Shown: positions 16,722 through 26,828, counted from the first letter of the stretch. The stretch is 64,000 nucleotides of DNA from Cognatazoarcus halotolerans (GCF_009800965.1 NZ_WUAF01000018.1:17133-81132); one strand, 5' to 3'. Notes: generated by a model from the sequence alone, not told the origin. Translations and numbers: made by a program.

Positions 16722-18194
16722 ATGCAAGACGCTAGTGGCAAACAGCTCGAATCATCGGTCGGATTGACCAACCTCTCGCTCGAAGACGAGGCACGGTGGT
16801 CGGTCAAGCGACGTGATTTCCTCAGGATGCTGGGCTATGGCGCCAGTGCGGCAGCCCTTGGCCCGCTGATGGCAGGGTGCGGCGGCGCGAACGGGCAGAC
16901 AACCGTCGAGGGCCTCAGAGCGAAGCTTGTCCAGGACGAAGCCTTCTGGACCGATGTGCAGAACATGTTCGTACTGCGTACCGACAAGACCTACATGAAC
17001 ATCGGCACCGCCGGCTCGATGCCGGAGGTGGTGCTCTCGGTGTTCCAGGAAGAGAACTTCGCAAAGGCGGCCGACTCCCTGAACGGCTACGGGACTCATG
17101 CCGACCTGCGCGCCCTCGTGGCACCGGGCTTTGGCGTCGATAGCGATGAACTGGCGTTCTCGGCCAACACCTCGTCCGGCATGTGTCATGCAATTCTTGG
17201 GATCGACTGGCAAGCCGGCGACGTGGTGGTAACGACCAACCACGAACATGGCGGCGGCGATACGCCACTGGCGATCGCGGTCGATCGCTTCGGCATCGAA
17301 GTCTCGCGGATCAGCATGCCGGTCGGTAACAATCAGAGCGCGGCCACCTACGTCGAGCTCTTCGACGAACGCATCCGGGCGTTGAAGGCACAAGGCAAGC
17401 GGGTTCGCGCGATGATGTGGTCGTCGCCCACCTACAAGACGGGCACCATGCTGCCGATCGCCGACCTGATGGAAGTGGTGAAGACGCACGAGCTGATCAG
17501 CATCGTCGATGGCGCGCACCTTCCGGGCATGATGGCGTATGACTACGGCGCGCTCGGCGTCGATTTCATGTCGGGTGCCGGACACAAGTGGCAGTGCGGC
17601 CCCGGTTCGACCGGCATCCTGATCATCCGCAACAAGATTCGCTCCTCCAACCCCCTGCCCTTGCCCAACTGGTACCCGGTCCATACCAGCTACTACAACA
17701 CCACGCCCCGTACCACCAACGGCACGGCGACCTATGACGTGGCAGCCAGTGTGACCACCTGCGGCAGTGTGCATACGCCGATGTTCAAGGCGCTGGTCAG
17801 GGCCTGCGAACTGTGGGACACGATCGGCCGCAAGAAGATCGAGACCTACGACCTGACGCTCTCGTCCTATCTGAAGGAGAAGATCGTCGAACTGTGGGGT
17901 GTCGACGCACTGTATTCCCCGAAGGACGACCCGAAGCTGCTGTCCGCGCTGACGAGCTTCAATCCGTTCAGGAACGCCAACGACATCATGGACCAGGCGA
18001 AGTCGTCCGAGTTCGTTTCGCGGATGCTCGCGGACTATTCACCCGGATTCGTCATCCGCAACGCCGGATTCGATGTCATCGGCGCGCCTTCCCAGCATTA
18101 CGGCGTACGCGTATCCACCCATCTCTGGCAGGACGCCAACGATGTCGACCGCCTCGTCGCGGCGATGTGGGAAGTCTCGAACGCCATGGCCTGA
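16722..18194 (+). CDS. Tat-exported class V aminotransferase-fold PLP enzyme
   Basis: A 490-residue enzyme of the NifS/isopenicillin-N-epimerase fold. The N-terminus carries a twin-arginine signal (VKRRDFLRMLGYGASAAALG) ending in a lipobox-like LMAGC, so it is probably exported folded with its cofactor, perhaps as a lipoprotein. Catalytic landmarks are ISIVDGAHLPGMMAYDYGALGVDF (aspartate contacting the pyridine nitrogen) and SGAGHKWQCGPGSTG, with the Schiff-base lysine near residue 290. Most PLP enzymes are cytoplasmic; export is rare. An exported RidA homologue follows after 40 bases, as expected if the enzyme releases enamine or imine intermediates. The substrate is unknown; racemase, lyase or transaminase are all possible. 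Confidence 0.85.
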   Translation: MQDASGKQLESSVGLTNLSLEDEARWSVKRRDFLRMLGYGASAAALGPLMAGCGGANGQTTVEGLRAKLVQDEAFWTDVQNMFVLRTDKTYMNIGTAGSMPEVVLSVFQEENFAKAADSLNGYGTHADLRALVAPGFGVDSDELAFSANTSSGMCHAILGIDWQAGDVVVTTNHEHGGGDTPLAIAVDRFGIEVSRISMPVGNNQSAATYVELFDERIRALKAQGKRVRAMMWSSPTYKTGTMLPIADLMEVVKTHELISIVDGAHLPGMMAYDYGALGVDFMSGAGHKWQCGPGSTGILIIRNKIRSSNPLPLPNWYPVHTSYYNTTPRTTNGTATYDVAASVTTCGSVHTPMFKALVRACELWDTIGRKKIETYDLTLSSYLKEKIVELWGVDALYSPKDDPKLLSALTSFNPFRNANDIMDQAKSSEFVSRMLADYSPGFVIRNAGFDVIGAPSQHYGVRVSTHLWQDANDVDRLVAAMWEVSNAMA

Positions 18195-18234
18195 CCGGAC
18201 CATCACGCCTCAATTCTCTTCAAGGACACTCTGG

Positions 18235-18696
18235 ATGAATATCAAATCGACAATTCGCACGGCGATTGTGCTCGCGGGCCTCACGGCCCTCGGGGCCCAG
18301 GCCGACGAAAACGCAATTCGCGCGGTCTCGTCGCCCGACGCACCCAAGGCCATCGGACCCTATTCGCAGGCGGTGCGGGCGGGCTCGGTGCTCTATCTGG
18401 CCGGCCAGATCCCGATCGATCCGAAGACGGGCACGCTCATGAAGGATGCGCCGATCGAGGATCAGACACGCCTCGTGCTCGAGAACCTCAAGGCGGTGCT
18501 GGCGGCCGACAACATGACGCTGGCAAATGTGGTGTCTACCACCGTGTTCATGAAAGACCTCAATGAGTTCGGCAAGATGAACGAGGTCTACGGCACCTAC
18601 TTCAAGACCACCCCGCCTGCACGTGCCACCGTCCAGGCCGCGCGTCTGCCGAGGGACGTCGCGGTCGAGATCAGCGCGATCGCGGTCAAACCCTGA
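18235..18696 (+). CDS. RidA family enamine/imine deaminase with signal peptide
   Basis: RidA proteins hydrolyse reactive enamines and imines released by PLP enzymes. This 153-residue copy begins with a Sec signal peptide (TIRTAIVLAGLTALGAQA, cleavage near 23), so it should act in the periplasm. The family core is complete: PKAIGPYSQAVRAGSVLYLAGQIPIDP, the catalytic arginine in PPARATVQAARLP, and VAVEISAIAV at the end. The ATG at 18235 is preceded by AAGGACACTCTGG. It is co-oriented with the exported PLP enzyme and a strong terminator follows, so the two form one unit. Confidence 0.92.
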   Translation: MNIKSTIRTAIVLAGLTALGAQADENAIRAVSSPDAPKAIGPYSQAVRAGSVLYLAGQIPIDPKTGTLMKDAPIEDQTRLVLENLKAVLAADNMTLANVVSTTVFMKDLNEFGKMNEVYGTYFKTTPPARATVQAARLPRDVAVEISAIAVKP

Positions 18697-18800
18697 CGCG
18701 TTCCTTCGCCTGACCCTCGGGAGTGAAACCAGGCCCGGTTCCACACCCGCGGGCCCTGTGAGGCACGCCGTCGAACATTCCGACAATCGATTTAACGCAG

Positions 18801-18842
18801 GCGTTGTGGCGGTCCGCAGGAAGGGGCCGCCACAACGCTTTT
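18801..18842 (+). terminator. Rho-independent terminator
   Basis: A perfect 12-bp stem (GCGTTGTGGCGG / CCGCCACAACGC) with a 14-base loop is followed by TTTT. It ends the PLP-enzyme/ridA unit just before the convergent gene. Confidence 0.88.
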
Positions 18843-18849
18843 CGGTGCA

Positions 18850-19287
18850 TCACTGCGCAGGTACATCGACGCCGTGTGCCGCCAGCCAGTGCGTATCGAT
18901 CTGCCATCTCACCGACTCGATGCCGGGTTGGGCCTGCACGATGCCTTGCGCCTCCGACTGCGCTGCGGCGAGATCCTTCTGTGCCGCGATGAATGTCGGA
19001 TTGTTGGCATTCATCACATCGATCCCAGGGTGGATCGCCGCGATGAACCTGGTCACAGGAACCTCAAAGCTCCGCGGCGAACCCATCACGGCGGTCTTGC
19101 CGTCCACCCGGATCACACGAAATGGATAGGGATAACTTTTGAGATGTTCGCTGGCCTGCGCAGCGATCGCCGCATTCAGTTCGCGCGCACGCGCATCGGG
19201 CCGCTGGATGAACCAATCGACCACGAAAGCGACAAGCAGCGCAAGAACGATCCATTGCCACACGGGCAACCTGGGAAGGGCTTTCAT
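18850..19287 (-). CDS. Hypothetical membrane-anchored protein
   Basis: A 145-residue protein with one N-terminal transmembrane helix (WQWIVLALLVAFVVDWFI) and a periplasmic domain of about 110 residues. That part contains YPYPFRVIRVDGKTAVMGSPRS and an Ala/Gln-rich helix. No family was recognised. The start at 19287 is chosen because the hydrophobic anchor follows directly; the longer frame begins with unlikely Arg/Ala-rich sequence. Confidence 0.65.
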   Translation of the reverse strand: MKALPRLPVWQWIVLALLVAFVVDWFIQRPDARARELNAAIAAQASEHLKSYPYPFRVIRVDGKTAVMGSPRSFEVPVTRFIAAIHPGIDVMNANNPTFIAAQKDLAAAQSEAQGIVQAQPGIESVRWQIDTHWLAAHGVDVPAQ

Positions 19288-19450
19288 GACTGTATTCCTG
19301 AGGATGGATGGCCTTGCTCGCGACGCTCGCCTGGCGGCCACGTACCGGCGCTTCGGCAGCGCGCAAGCGAAATATCGACATCATAGCCGGCCGGCGTGAC
19401 GGTGCCGCTTGACGGGTTTCCCCGTCTCCACCCGGGCGGCTGAATCTTGT

Positions 19451-19903
19451 TCATTTGCTTTCCGGCGGCGGGGAGGGCTGCGTCGTATCGCGCCAGAAGC
19501 GCTCCATCGCGATGTAGAGGTAGGACCCGGACCAACCGATCAGCAGCAGACCGTTCAGCGTTTCGGAACCGGCCAGCAAACGCAGGCTGCCGGCCGGCAC
19601 GAGGTCGCCGTAGCCCAGCGAAGTGTAGGTTTCGGTCGAAAAATAAACGGCGGTGCTGAGGGATAGATGGGACATGCCCACCATGCTGCCCGCGCCGATC
19701 GCGACCAGTCCCCACAGGCCGAGCGCGTAAAGAAAGATCTCCGTGAAGTGGGCAAGGAAGGTGCCACCGATCACCAGCAGCAGCTTGAAGCGCGAGGGCA
19801 TCGTGAGCCTTGGCAACAGGCGCGACAGGGCCGAAAGAACCTCGAAATGCAGCAGCGTGCTGAGCAACAACAGCACGGTGCAGGCGAACGAGATCGACAG
19901 CAT
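19451..19903 (-). CDS. Two-helix potassium channel family protein
   Basis: A 150-residue inner-membrane protein of the Ion_trans_2 type. The selectivity filter is seen in TETYTSLGYGDLVP, preceded by the pore helix and followed by a hydrophobic inner helix (LLIGWSGSYLYIAM). Two further hydrophobic segments lie in the N-terminal half. There is no RCK/TrkA-N regulatory domain, so gating cannot be inferred. It may set membrane potential or conduct potassium passively. Confidence 0.85.
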   Translation of the reverse strand: MLSISFACTVLLLLSTLLHFEVLSALSRLLPRLTMPSRFKLLLVIGGTFLAHFTEIFLYALGLWGLVAIGAGSMVGMSHLSLSTAVYFSTETYTSLGYGDLVPAGSLRLLAGSETLNGLLLIGWSGSYLYIAMERFWRDTTQPSPPPESK

Positions 19904-20041
19904 GCTGGGCTCTCCTTGAGCTCGGATGCGGCGGACGGCCGCTTCCGAAAGTTCCGGTACGGCAAATCAACCGCGCATCGCGATGTATCTGGAAAGCCGA
20001 ATCATGCACCCATCTGCAAAGCGGGGACGAAATGCGCATGC

Positions 20042-20070
20042 CGCAGGCGCTCCCGGGCGCTGCGCCTGCG
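20042..20070. repeat. Inverted repeat, 9-bp arms
   Basis: CGCAGGCGC at 20042-20050 and GCGCCTGCG at 20062-20070 are exact inverted copies with an 11-base spacer. The repeat lies between divergent genes and could be a hairpin or an operator. Confidence 0.35.
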
Positions 20071-20172
20071 CACGCGGCAACACCCGACATCTCGCCGCGA
20101 ACATGGATCTCGGCGGAAATCGGCCAGCCGGCCGCAACGCCCCGGTCCGCCAACGCGGCGTATCATCGCGCC

Positions 20173-20661
20173 ATGAAAACCGCTCTCGCCATTGCGCTCG
20201 CCGTCCTCGTGCTGCTGTTCATCGGCGCGCGCTTCGGACTACTGGGCGGCACCGCACCAAACGACCTTGGCGTGCGCAACGGCCGCCTCAAACCCCCGTC
20301 CCTGACCCCCAACAGCGTGAGCAGCCAGTCCCGGCTGTACCCGGAGCACCCCCAGCACGAGGCGGCATGGATCGCGCCCTTCCCGCTGCGCAATGGCAAC
20401 GGGCCAGCCTCAATCGCGGCGCTGGCAGGGGTACTGCGGTCGATGCCGGGCGTGACGTTGGTGGAAGCACGCAACGACTACCTGCGTGCCGAGGCGCGGA
20501 CCCGCTGGCTGAGGTTCGTGGATGATCTGGAGTTCTGGTTCGATCCATCCAGCGGGATGATCGAGGTGCGCAGCGCGAGCCGTCTCGGGCAAGCGGATTT
20601 CGGGGTCAACCGGCAGCGCGTCGAGACGATCCGCAAGGCCTGGCTGGCACTGCCGCAATGA
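20173..20661 (+). CDS. DUF1499 family protein
   Basis: A 162-residue protein with an N-terminal hydrophobic anchor (TALAIALAVLVLLFIGARFGLL) and a DUF1499 domain. The domain shows GVRNGRLKPPSLTPNSVSSQS, ARTRWLRFVDDLEFWFDP and MIEVRSASRLGQADFGVNRQRVE, the last being the family signature. Its function is unknown; members are often exported or membrane-bound. The ATG at 20173 directly precedes the anchor. Confidence 0.88.
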   Translation: MKTALAIALAVLVLLFIGARFGLLGGTAPNDLGVRNGRLKPPSLTPNSVSSQSRLYPEHPQHEAAWIAPFPLRNGNGPASIAALAGVLRSMPGVTLVEARNDYLRAEARTRWLRFVDDLEFWFDPSSGMIEVRSASRLGQADFGVNRQRVETIRKAWLALPQ

Positions 20662-21696
<1,035 letters not shown>

Positions 21697-21702
21697 CGCG
21701 GT

Positions 21703-21740
21703 GCGGATGGCACCGGGCATCACCGCCCGGCGCCATCCGC
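21703..21740. terminator. Bidirectional terminator hairpin
   Basis: A 16-bp stem with one mismatch (21703-21718 against 21725-21740) and a six-base loop, ATCACC, lies between the convergent pip and tautomerase genes. It has no long T-run. Confidence 0.7.
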
Positions 21741-21746
21741 TTGTGC

Positions 21747-21965
21747 TCAGCCGCCTTGCTGCAGCTGCCTGACCGCTTCGGTGGTCAGCGGCTGGCCGCC
21801 GATGCCCCATTGACCGCTGGCCACTTCGAGCACGCGCACCCAGGTGACGCCGCGCATGTTCTCGCCTTCGATCGAGACCATGGTGTCGGTGATCTTCTCG
21901 ATCATCTGCTTCTTCTGATCGTCGTTGAACACGCCCTTGATGAGATGGATATCCACGAGAGGCAT
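21747..21965 (-). CDS. 4-oxalocrotonate tautomerase-like protein
   Basis: A 72-residue tautomerase-superfamily subunit. The catalytic Pro follows the initiator Met (MPLVDIHLIKGVFNDDQKKQ) and should become the N-terminus after Met removal. The MIEKITDTM helix and GVTWVRVLEV strand match the small 4-OT fold, which works as an oligomer. Its position after the methyltransferase and opposite the HxlR regulator suggests a small stress or detoxification operon. Confidence 0.88.
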   Translation of the reverse strand: MPLVDIHLIKGVFNDDQKKQMIEKITDTMVSIEGENMRGVTWVRVLEVASGQWGIGGQPLTTEAVRQLQQGG

Positions 21966-22031
21966 TTTCTTGCTCCTTTGATTGGTGATTGTGTTGGGTA
22001 GTCTGCCGGGCGGACCGGGCCCGGCGCCGGT

Positions 22032-22886
22032 TCAGCGGGTGATGACGATTTCGAGGTAGTCCGCGGGGGCCACCATCGAGCCGTCTTCGGCCACGTTGTG
22101 TGTATCGATGAGCCGCAGGATGTCTTCCGCCAGCGAGGCCGCGGCGGTTTCGTCGAGGGCCAGGAAGGCCTTGTGCGTCGGGCCGTAGTAGGTGCGGAAC
22201 ACCTCCAGGAAGTGCGCCGGCGAGCGATAGCGGAAGGCGAACTGGCGACGTGTCACACTGACGTCGCGAACCTTGCCGCCGAACTGCGCCTGCAGGAACG
22301 CCTCGGTGCCCCAGGCGGCCGGCGAACTCACCCCGGCCGGCGGCGGAAGGTAGCGACCGATGGTCTTGAAGAGCTGGCCGACGAAGCCTTCGGGCGTCCA
22401 GTTCGCCAGCCCGATGCGCCCGCCCGGACGGCACACCCGCAGCAGCTCGGCCGCAGCGCGGGGCTGGTCGGGGGTGAACATCACGCCGAAGGTCGACATC
22501 ACGTTGTCGAAGCTGGCATCGGCGAAGGGCAGGTTCTCGGCATCGGCGATGCGGTAGTCGATGTCGAGCCCATCGGCGCTGGCCCGCACCTGCGACTGTT
22601 CGAGCAGGCCGCCCACGTAGTCGGTGGAGGTCACCCGGCAGAAGCGCCGCGCGGCAGCCAGGCTGGCGTTGCCGTTGCCTCCTGCCACGTCGAGCACCGA
22701 GTGGCCGGAGCGCAGATCCATGGCTTCGCACAGCTGCTCGCCGGTGATCTGCAGGGTGACGCCGACCCGGCCGTAGTCGCCCGAGCCCCAGGTGGCCTGC
22801 TGCCTGGCCTTGAGTGCGGCGAGATCGGGCTGGGCGGCGGCACGTGCAACTGCGTCGAGTTCGGCTTGCTGGACCATCGTGTTCAT
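22032..22886 (-). CDS. Class I SAM-dependent methyltransferase
   Basis: A 284-residue methyltransferase with the SAM-binding loop VLDVAGGNGNASLAAARR, an acidic loop at the end of strand 2 (VTSTDYVGGLLEQS), IADAENLPFADASFD and LLRVCRPGGRIGLANWTPEGF. It most resembles the UbiE/methyltransferase-11 type. The ATG at 22886 lies seven bases after AAGGAG, which makes it a better start than the upstream ATG at 22904. It is transcribed away from the HxlR regulator, and palindromic CTACA/TGTAG sites lie in the shared promoter region. The substrate is unknown. Confidence 0.88.
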   Translation of the reverse strand: MNTMVQQAELDAVARAAAQPDLAALKARQQATWGSGDYGRVGVTLQITGEQLCEAMDLRSGHSVLDVAGGNGNASLAAARRFCRVTSTDYVGGLLEQSQVRASADGLDIDYRIADAENLPFADASFDNVMSTFGVMFTPDQPRAAAELLRVCRPGGRIGLANWTPEGFVGQLFKTIGRYLPPPAGVSSPAAWGTEAFLQAQFGGKVRDVSVTRRQFAFRYRSPAHFLEVFRTYYGPTHKAFLALDETAAASLAEDILRLIDTHNVAEDGSMVAPADYLEIVITR

Positions 22887-22976
22887 GTGCATTCTCCTTG
22901 TCATCCTCTGTCGAAAGGTGTCGAGTCCGTTGTCTGACTCGATGGAGACATGCTATGCAGCGCCGTGCGGCTGAAC

Positions 22977-23030
22977 TACTGTAGAACCTGTAGCAAGCCA
23001 CTACACAAAATGTAGTTCTCCACTACACCT
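22977..23030. promoter_or_regulatory. Cluster of CTACA/TGTAG palindromes, probable HxlR operator
   Basis: CTACTGTAG (22977-22985) is a palindrome, and ACTACA (23000-23005) with TGTAGT (23011-23016) forms an inverted repeat with five spacer bases. A further CTACA occurs in the CACTACACC run near 23021-23029. The cluster lies between the divergent methyltransferase and hxlR-type genes, as expected for an autoregulated local repressor. Confidence 0.6.
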
Positions 23031-23094
23031 TTGCCGACTGCCCCGATAGCGACACGCGAGCGGCCCGAGCAGCCCCCGACACAGGAGACGAGGC

Positions 23095-23781
23095 ATGGAA
23101 TACGGACAGTTTTGCCCGATCGCCAAGGCGCTGGAGATCGTCGGCGAAAAATGGACCGTGCTGATCATCCGCGAACTGCTGATGGGCGGCTCCCGCTTCA
23201 ACGAGCTGCAACGCGGGCTGTGCCTGATCTCCCCGACCATCCTCAACAAGCGCCTGGCCACGCTGGCCGAGCACGGCCTGGTGCTCAAGAAGAAGCTCCC
23301 CGGCCAGCAGGGCTACGCCTATTACGCGACCGAGTCGTGCAAGCAGCTGCTGCCGGTGATCAAGTCACTCGGCGACTGGGGCATGCGCTGGGCCAGGGAC
23401 GGCCTCACCGACCGCGACTTCGATGTCGGCCTGCTGATGCTCTACCTGGAGCGCAGCATTCGCACCGACCAACTCATCGGCGAGCAGACCGTCATCCATT
23501 TCAGGTTCACCGATGTGAGCGAGATGGCCAACTGGTGGATCGTCGCCACCCCGGAGGAGGTCGAGGTCTGCCACAAGGATCCGGGCAAGGACGTCGATGT
23601 CTATTTCACCTGCGCGGTGCGCACCATGGTGGAGCTGTGGATGGGCGATCTCTCCTACCGCAAGGCCTTGCGCGCGGAGCAGATCAAGGCGGTCGGCGCG
23701 CCGGTGCTGACCCGCGACATCTTCTCCTGGCTCTCGCCGAGCGTGTTCGCCGACCTGCCGCCAGCTGAAGAGATCCAGTAA
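23095..23781 (+). CDS. HxlR family transcriptional regulator with C-terminal ligand-type domain
   Basis: A 228-residue regulator. Residues 5-95 are an HxlR winged helix: CPIAKALEIVGEKWTVLIIRELLMG, FNELQRGLCLISPTILNKRLATL and the wing GYAYYATESC. The C-terminal 120 residues resemble an SCP2-like hydrophobic-ligand pocket (VIHFRFTDVSEMANWW, DVDVYFTCAVRTMVELWMGDLSYRKAL). Plain HxlR proteins are about 110 residues, so this is the longer two-domain form. It faces the methyltransferase/tautomerase operon over a set of palindromes, and is likely its regulator. Confidence 0.9.
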   Translation: MEYGQFCPIAKALEIVGEKWTVLIIRELLMGGSRFNELQRGLCLISPTILNKRLATLAEHGLVLKKKLPGQQGYAYYATESCKQLLPVIKSLGDWGMRWARDGLTDRDFDVGLLMLYLERSIRTDQLIGEQTVIHFRFTDVSEMANWWIVATPEEVEVCHKDPGKDVDVYFTCAVRTMVELWMGDLSYRKALRAEQIKAVGAPVLTRDIFSWLSPSVFADLPPAEEIQ

Positions 23782-23838
23782 CGGGCGGCGCCAAACCGCC
23801 GGCCAAATACCTCGCACGCCAGCAACCCGAGGAGAGTC

Positions 23839-24666
23839 ATGCGCTTCTCCGTGAGCCACGAAACGCTTTATCGCTACTCGGTGCCGGTTGGCCTCGCGCC
23901 ACATCTGCTCAGGCTCACGCCGCGCCCGGATGCCGGCCGCCTGCTGATGCGCGAGCTCACCGTGGACCCTTGGCCCGCACTGCGGCTGGAGGAGTTCGAC
24001 GCCTTCGGCAACCCGGTCACGCGGGTCGAGTTCGTCGGGCAGTTCTCCTCTCTGCGGGTCGAGAGCCGCTTCCTGCTCGACACCATCCCCCCGCCACGCG
24101 GTTTGATGCCCGTGCTGTCGCCCCTGCCCTGGGCCTTCCCGCTGAATGACGGCCTCGACGTGTATCGCAGCCAGCCGTGGGTGGATGCCGCGGTGGCGCA
24201 GTTCGCGCATGGTCTGGCGAGCCAGGTGGGCCATTCGCCGATGCCCTTCCTGGAACTGCTCAACCGGACGCTGCACGACACCGTGGATGGCCGGGCCCGC
24301 GTCAGCGGTGATGCGCAGTCGCCGGCACAGACGCTGACAAGCGGACGCGGGGCCTGCCGCGACGTCACCGTGCTGTTCATGGCCGCCTGTCGCTGCTTCA
24401 ACCTGCCGGTGCGCTTCGTAAGCGGCTACCATGCCCCGCCCGGCACACCCGAAGGACCGGGCGACCTGCATGCCTGGGCCGAGGTGAGCCTGCCGGGCGT
24501 CGGCTGGCTGGGCTGGGATCCCACCAATGGCATCCCGGCCGGTGAAGCTCATGTGGCCGTGTGCGCCACGCCGGAGCAGGCCGGGAGCATGCCGGTGGAA
24601 GGCGGCTTTTTTGCGAACGGCGTGACCGCAACGCTGGATTTTCGGGTACTGATCGCCACCGCTTGA
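23839..24666 (+). CDS. Transglutaminase-like family protein
   Basis: A 275-residue protein. The N-terminal third is the bacterial transglutaminase N-terminal domain (FSVSHETLYRYSVPVGLAPHLLRLTPRP). The transglutaminase-like core has the Cys in SGRGACRDVTVLFMAACR, the His in GDLHAWAEV and the Asp in GWDPTNG, which gives a complete Cys-His-Asp triad. These proteins are usually cytoplasmic cysteine proteases or amidases of unknown substrate. There is no signal peptide. Confidence 0.9.
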   Translation: MRFSVSHETLYRYSVPVGLAPHLLRLTPRPDAGRLLMRELTVDPWPALRLEEFDAFGNPVTRVEFVGQFSSLRVESRFLLDTIPPPRGLMPVLSPLPWAFPLNDGLDVYRSQPWVDAAVAQFAHGLASQVGHSPMPFLELLNRTLHDTVDGRARVSGDAQSPAQTLTSGRGACRDVTVLFMAACRCFNLPVRFVSGYHAPPGTPEGPGDLHAWAEVSLPGVGWLGWDPTNGIPAGEAHVAVCATPEQAGSMPVEGGFFANGVTATLDFRVLIATA

Positions 24667-24760
24667 GCCTGCCTGCGCGACGAGGACCGGCGTGCAGCGA
24701 TTTGGGCCATCGGCCACGGTCGGGTAGGATGGCCCGCTCAACCAAGCGGAGCATCCGGCG

Positions 24761-25138
24761 ATGGCCACCCTCGAACTGACTGCCGACAACTTCAACCAGA
24801 CCCTCGAAAACAACGGGATCGTCTTCCTGGACTTCTGGGCAGCGTGGTGCGCCCCCTGCCGCGGCTTTGCCCCGACCTACGAGGCCGCTTCCGAGGCCAA
24901 CCCGGACATCGTCTTCGGCAAGATCGACACCGAAGCCCAGCAGGAACTCGCTGCAACCTTCCAGATCCGCTCGATCCCGACCATTGCGGTCATCCGCGAG
25001 GGTGTCATGGTGTTCCGCGAATCGGGCGCCCTGCCGGCCAGCGCCTTGAATCAGGTGATCGACGGGGTGCGCAATCTCGACATGGACGAGGTGCGTGCGC
25101 AGATCGCCGCGCAGCAGGCGGGCGAACAGCAGGCCTGA
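24761..25138 (+). CDS. Thioredoxin family protein
   Basis: A 125-residue thioredoxin fold with the active site WAAWCAPCRGF, the cis-proline in SIPTIAVIREG, and KIDTEAQQELAATFQI, all as in thioredoxin. A short charged tail rich in Gln and Ala extends the C-terminus. It is cytoplasmic and probably reduces protein disulfides. A terminator hairpin follows. Confidence 0.93.
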   Translation: MATLELTADNFNQTLENNGIVFLDFWAAWCAPCRGFAPTYEAASEANPDIVFGKIDTEAQQELAATFQIRSIPTIAVIREGVMVFRESGALPASALNQVIDGVRNLDMDEVRAQIAAQQAGEQQA

Positions 25139-25169
25139 ACGGCAGGGCGGTCGGCCGCGCCACAAGCGG

Positions 25170-25191
25170 AAACCGGGCCGAAGCCCGGTTT
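25170..25191. terminator. Bidirectional terminator hairpin
   Basis: AAACCGGGC and GCCCGGTTT form a perfect 9-bp stem around the tetraloop CGAA, between the convergent thioredoxin and prfC genes. A/T pairs at the stem base give short U-tracts in both directions. Confidence 0.85.
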
Positions 25192-25214
25192 CGTCCCGAC
25201 CGTGCCCCACGCGC

Positions 25215-26828
25215 TCAGGCGGTGGCGATCTTCTGGCCGTGCTCCCGGGTGGCGTGGAAGCTGACCTTGGGCCACTTTTCCATGGTCACGTCGAGGTTGT
25301 AGCGGGTGCTGGCCAGATACACCGGGTTGCCATCCACGTCGGTGCCGAGGCGCATTGACTGCTCACGCTCGAAGTTCCGGCGGGTCAGTTCGTCCGGGAA
25401 GGTGAGCCATCGCGCGGTGTAGATCTCGGCCGATTCGAAGATCGCATCGACCTTGTACTCGTCCTTGAGCCGCTGCGCCACCACCTCGAACTGCAGCTGG
25501 CCGACCGCGCCGAGCAGCATGTTGCCGCCGATCGCCTCGAACACCTGGATCGCGCCCTCTTCGCCCAGCTCCTGCAGGCCCTTCTGCAGCTGCTTGGCCT
25601 TGAGCGGATCGCGCAGGCGGGCGGCACGGAAGAGCTCCGGCGAGAAATACGGGATGCCCTTGAAACCGAGCGCCTCGCCTTCGGTCAGGGTGTCACCGAT
25701 CTGCAGCTGGCCATGGTTGTGGATGCCGATGATGTCGCCGGCCACGCCGTCTTCCTTGTGCACCCGCTCGTTGGCCATGAAGGTCAGCGCGTTGGCAAGC
25801 TTCATCTCGCGGCCGAGGCGCACATGCCTGACCTTCATGCCCGAACTGTAACGGCCCGAGCAGATGCGGAAGAAGGCGATGCGGTCGCGGTGCTTGGGAT
25901 CCATGTTGGCCTGGATCTTGAACACGAAGCCGCTGAACGGTGCCTCGGCGGGTTCGACCATGCGGCTGCCGGCATCGCGCGGCTGCGGCGGCGGCGCCCA
26001 CTCGACCAGCGCATTGAGGATCTCCTGCACGCCGAAGTTGTTGATACCCGAGCCGAAGAACACCGGGGTCTGCTTGCCGGCCTGGAAGGCGGCGAGGTCG
26101 AAGGGCGCGCTGGCCCCCTGGATCAGGTCGACATCGTCGCGCAGCTGCTGGATCTCGCCCGGGAACTGGGCGTCCAGCGCCGGGTTGTCGAGACCCTTGA
26201 CGATCTCGGCGGTACTGCGCTTCTCCTCGCCCGCGGCAAAGCGCAACAGCTGGTCGCCGAGCAGGTGGAAGACCCCGCGAAAGGTCTTGCCCATGCCCAA
26301 CGGCCAGGTGATCGGGGCGCACTCGATCTTGAGCACGTCCTCGATCTCTGAGAGCAGCTCGAAGGGCTCGCGCACCTCGCGGTCGAACTTGTTCACGAAG
26401 GTGATGATCGGGGTGTCGCGCAGGCGGCAGACATCGAGCAGCTTGATGGTCTGCGCCTCCACGCCCTTTGCCGCGTCGATCACCATCACCGCCGCGTCGA
26501 CCGCGGTGAGCACCCGGTAGGTATCTTCCGAGAAGTCCTCGTGACCCGGGGTGTCGAGCAGGTTGATGGTATTGCCTTCGTACTCGAACTGCATCACCGA
26601 GCTGGTCACCGAGATGCCGCGCTGCTTTTCAACTTCCATCCAGTCCGAGGTGGCGTGACGTGACGACTTGCGCGCCTTGACTGTACCCGCCATCTGGATT
26701 GCGCCACCGTACAGCAGCAGCTTTTCGGTGAGCGTGGTCTTGCCCGCGTCGGGGTGGGAGATGATCGCGAAGGTGCGGCGCTTTTTCACGTCGCGCAGCA
26801 GTTCGGGCGGAAACGGGGTCTGACTCAT
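25215..26828 (-). CDS. prfC: Peptide chain release factor 3 (RF3)
   Basis: RF3 is the GTPase that removes RF1 or RF2 from ribosomes after peptide release. The 537-residue product has G1 [16 protein letters not shown], the switch region [11 protein letters not shown]3 [16 protein letters not shown] and G4 FVNKFDREV. Domain II and the RF3 C-terminal domain ([28 protein letters not shown]) follow. The start at 26828 gives the canonical [21 protein letters not shown]. Full length, with no defects seen. Confidence 0.96.
   Translation of the reverse strand: MSQTPFPPELLRDVKKRRTFAIISHPDAGKTTLTEKLLLYGGAIQMAGTVKARKSSRHATSDWMEVEKQRGISVTSSVMQFEYEGNTINLLDTPGHEDFSEDTYRVLTAVDAAVMVIDAAKGVEAQTIKLLDVCRLRDTPIITFVNKFDREVREPFELLSEIEDVLKIECAPITWPLGMGKTFRGVFHLLGDQLLRFAAGEEKRSTAEIVKGLDNPALDAQFPGEIQQLRDDVDLIQGASAPFDLAAFQAGKQTPVFFGSGINNFGVQEILNALVEWAPPPQPRDAGSRMVEPAEAPFSGFVFKIQANMDPKHRDRIAFFRICSGRYSSGMKVRHVRLGREMKLANALTFMANERVHKEDGVAGDIIGIHNHGQLQIGDTLTEGEALGFKGIPYFSPELFRAARLRDPLKAKQLQKGLQELGEEGAIQVFEAIGGNMLLGAVGQLQFEVVAQRLKDEYKVDAIFESAEIYTARWLTFPDELTRRNFEREQSMRLGTDVDGNPVYLASTRYNLDVTMEKWPKVSFHATREHGQKIATA

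Noticed and set aside
23001..23030. CRISPR-like spacing of CTACA/TGTAG repeats
   Set aside because: The repeats are five to six bases long and form palindromes; there are no spacers of constant length or cas genes in the window.
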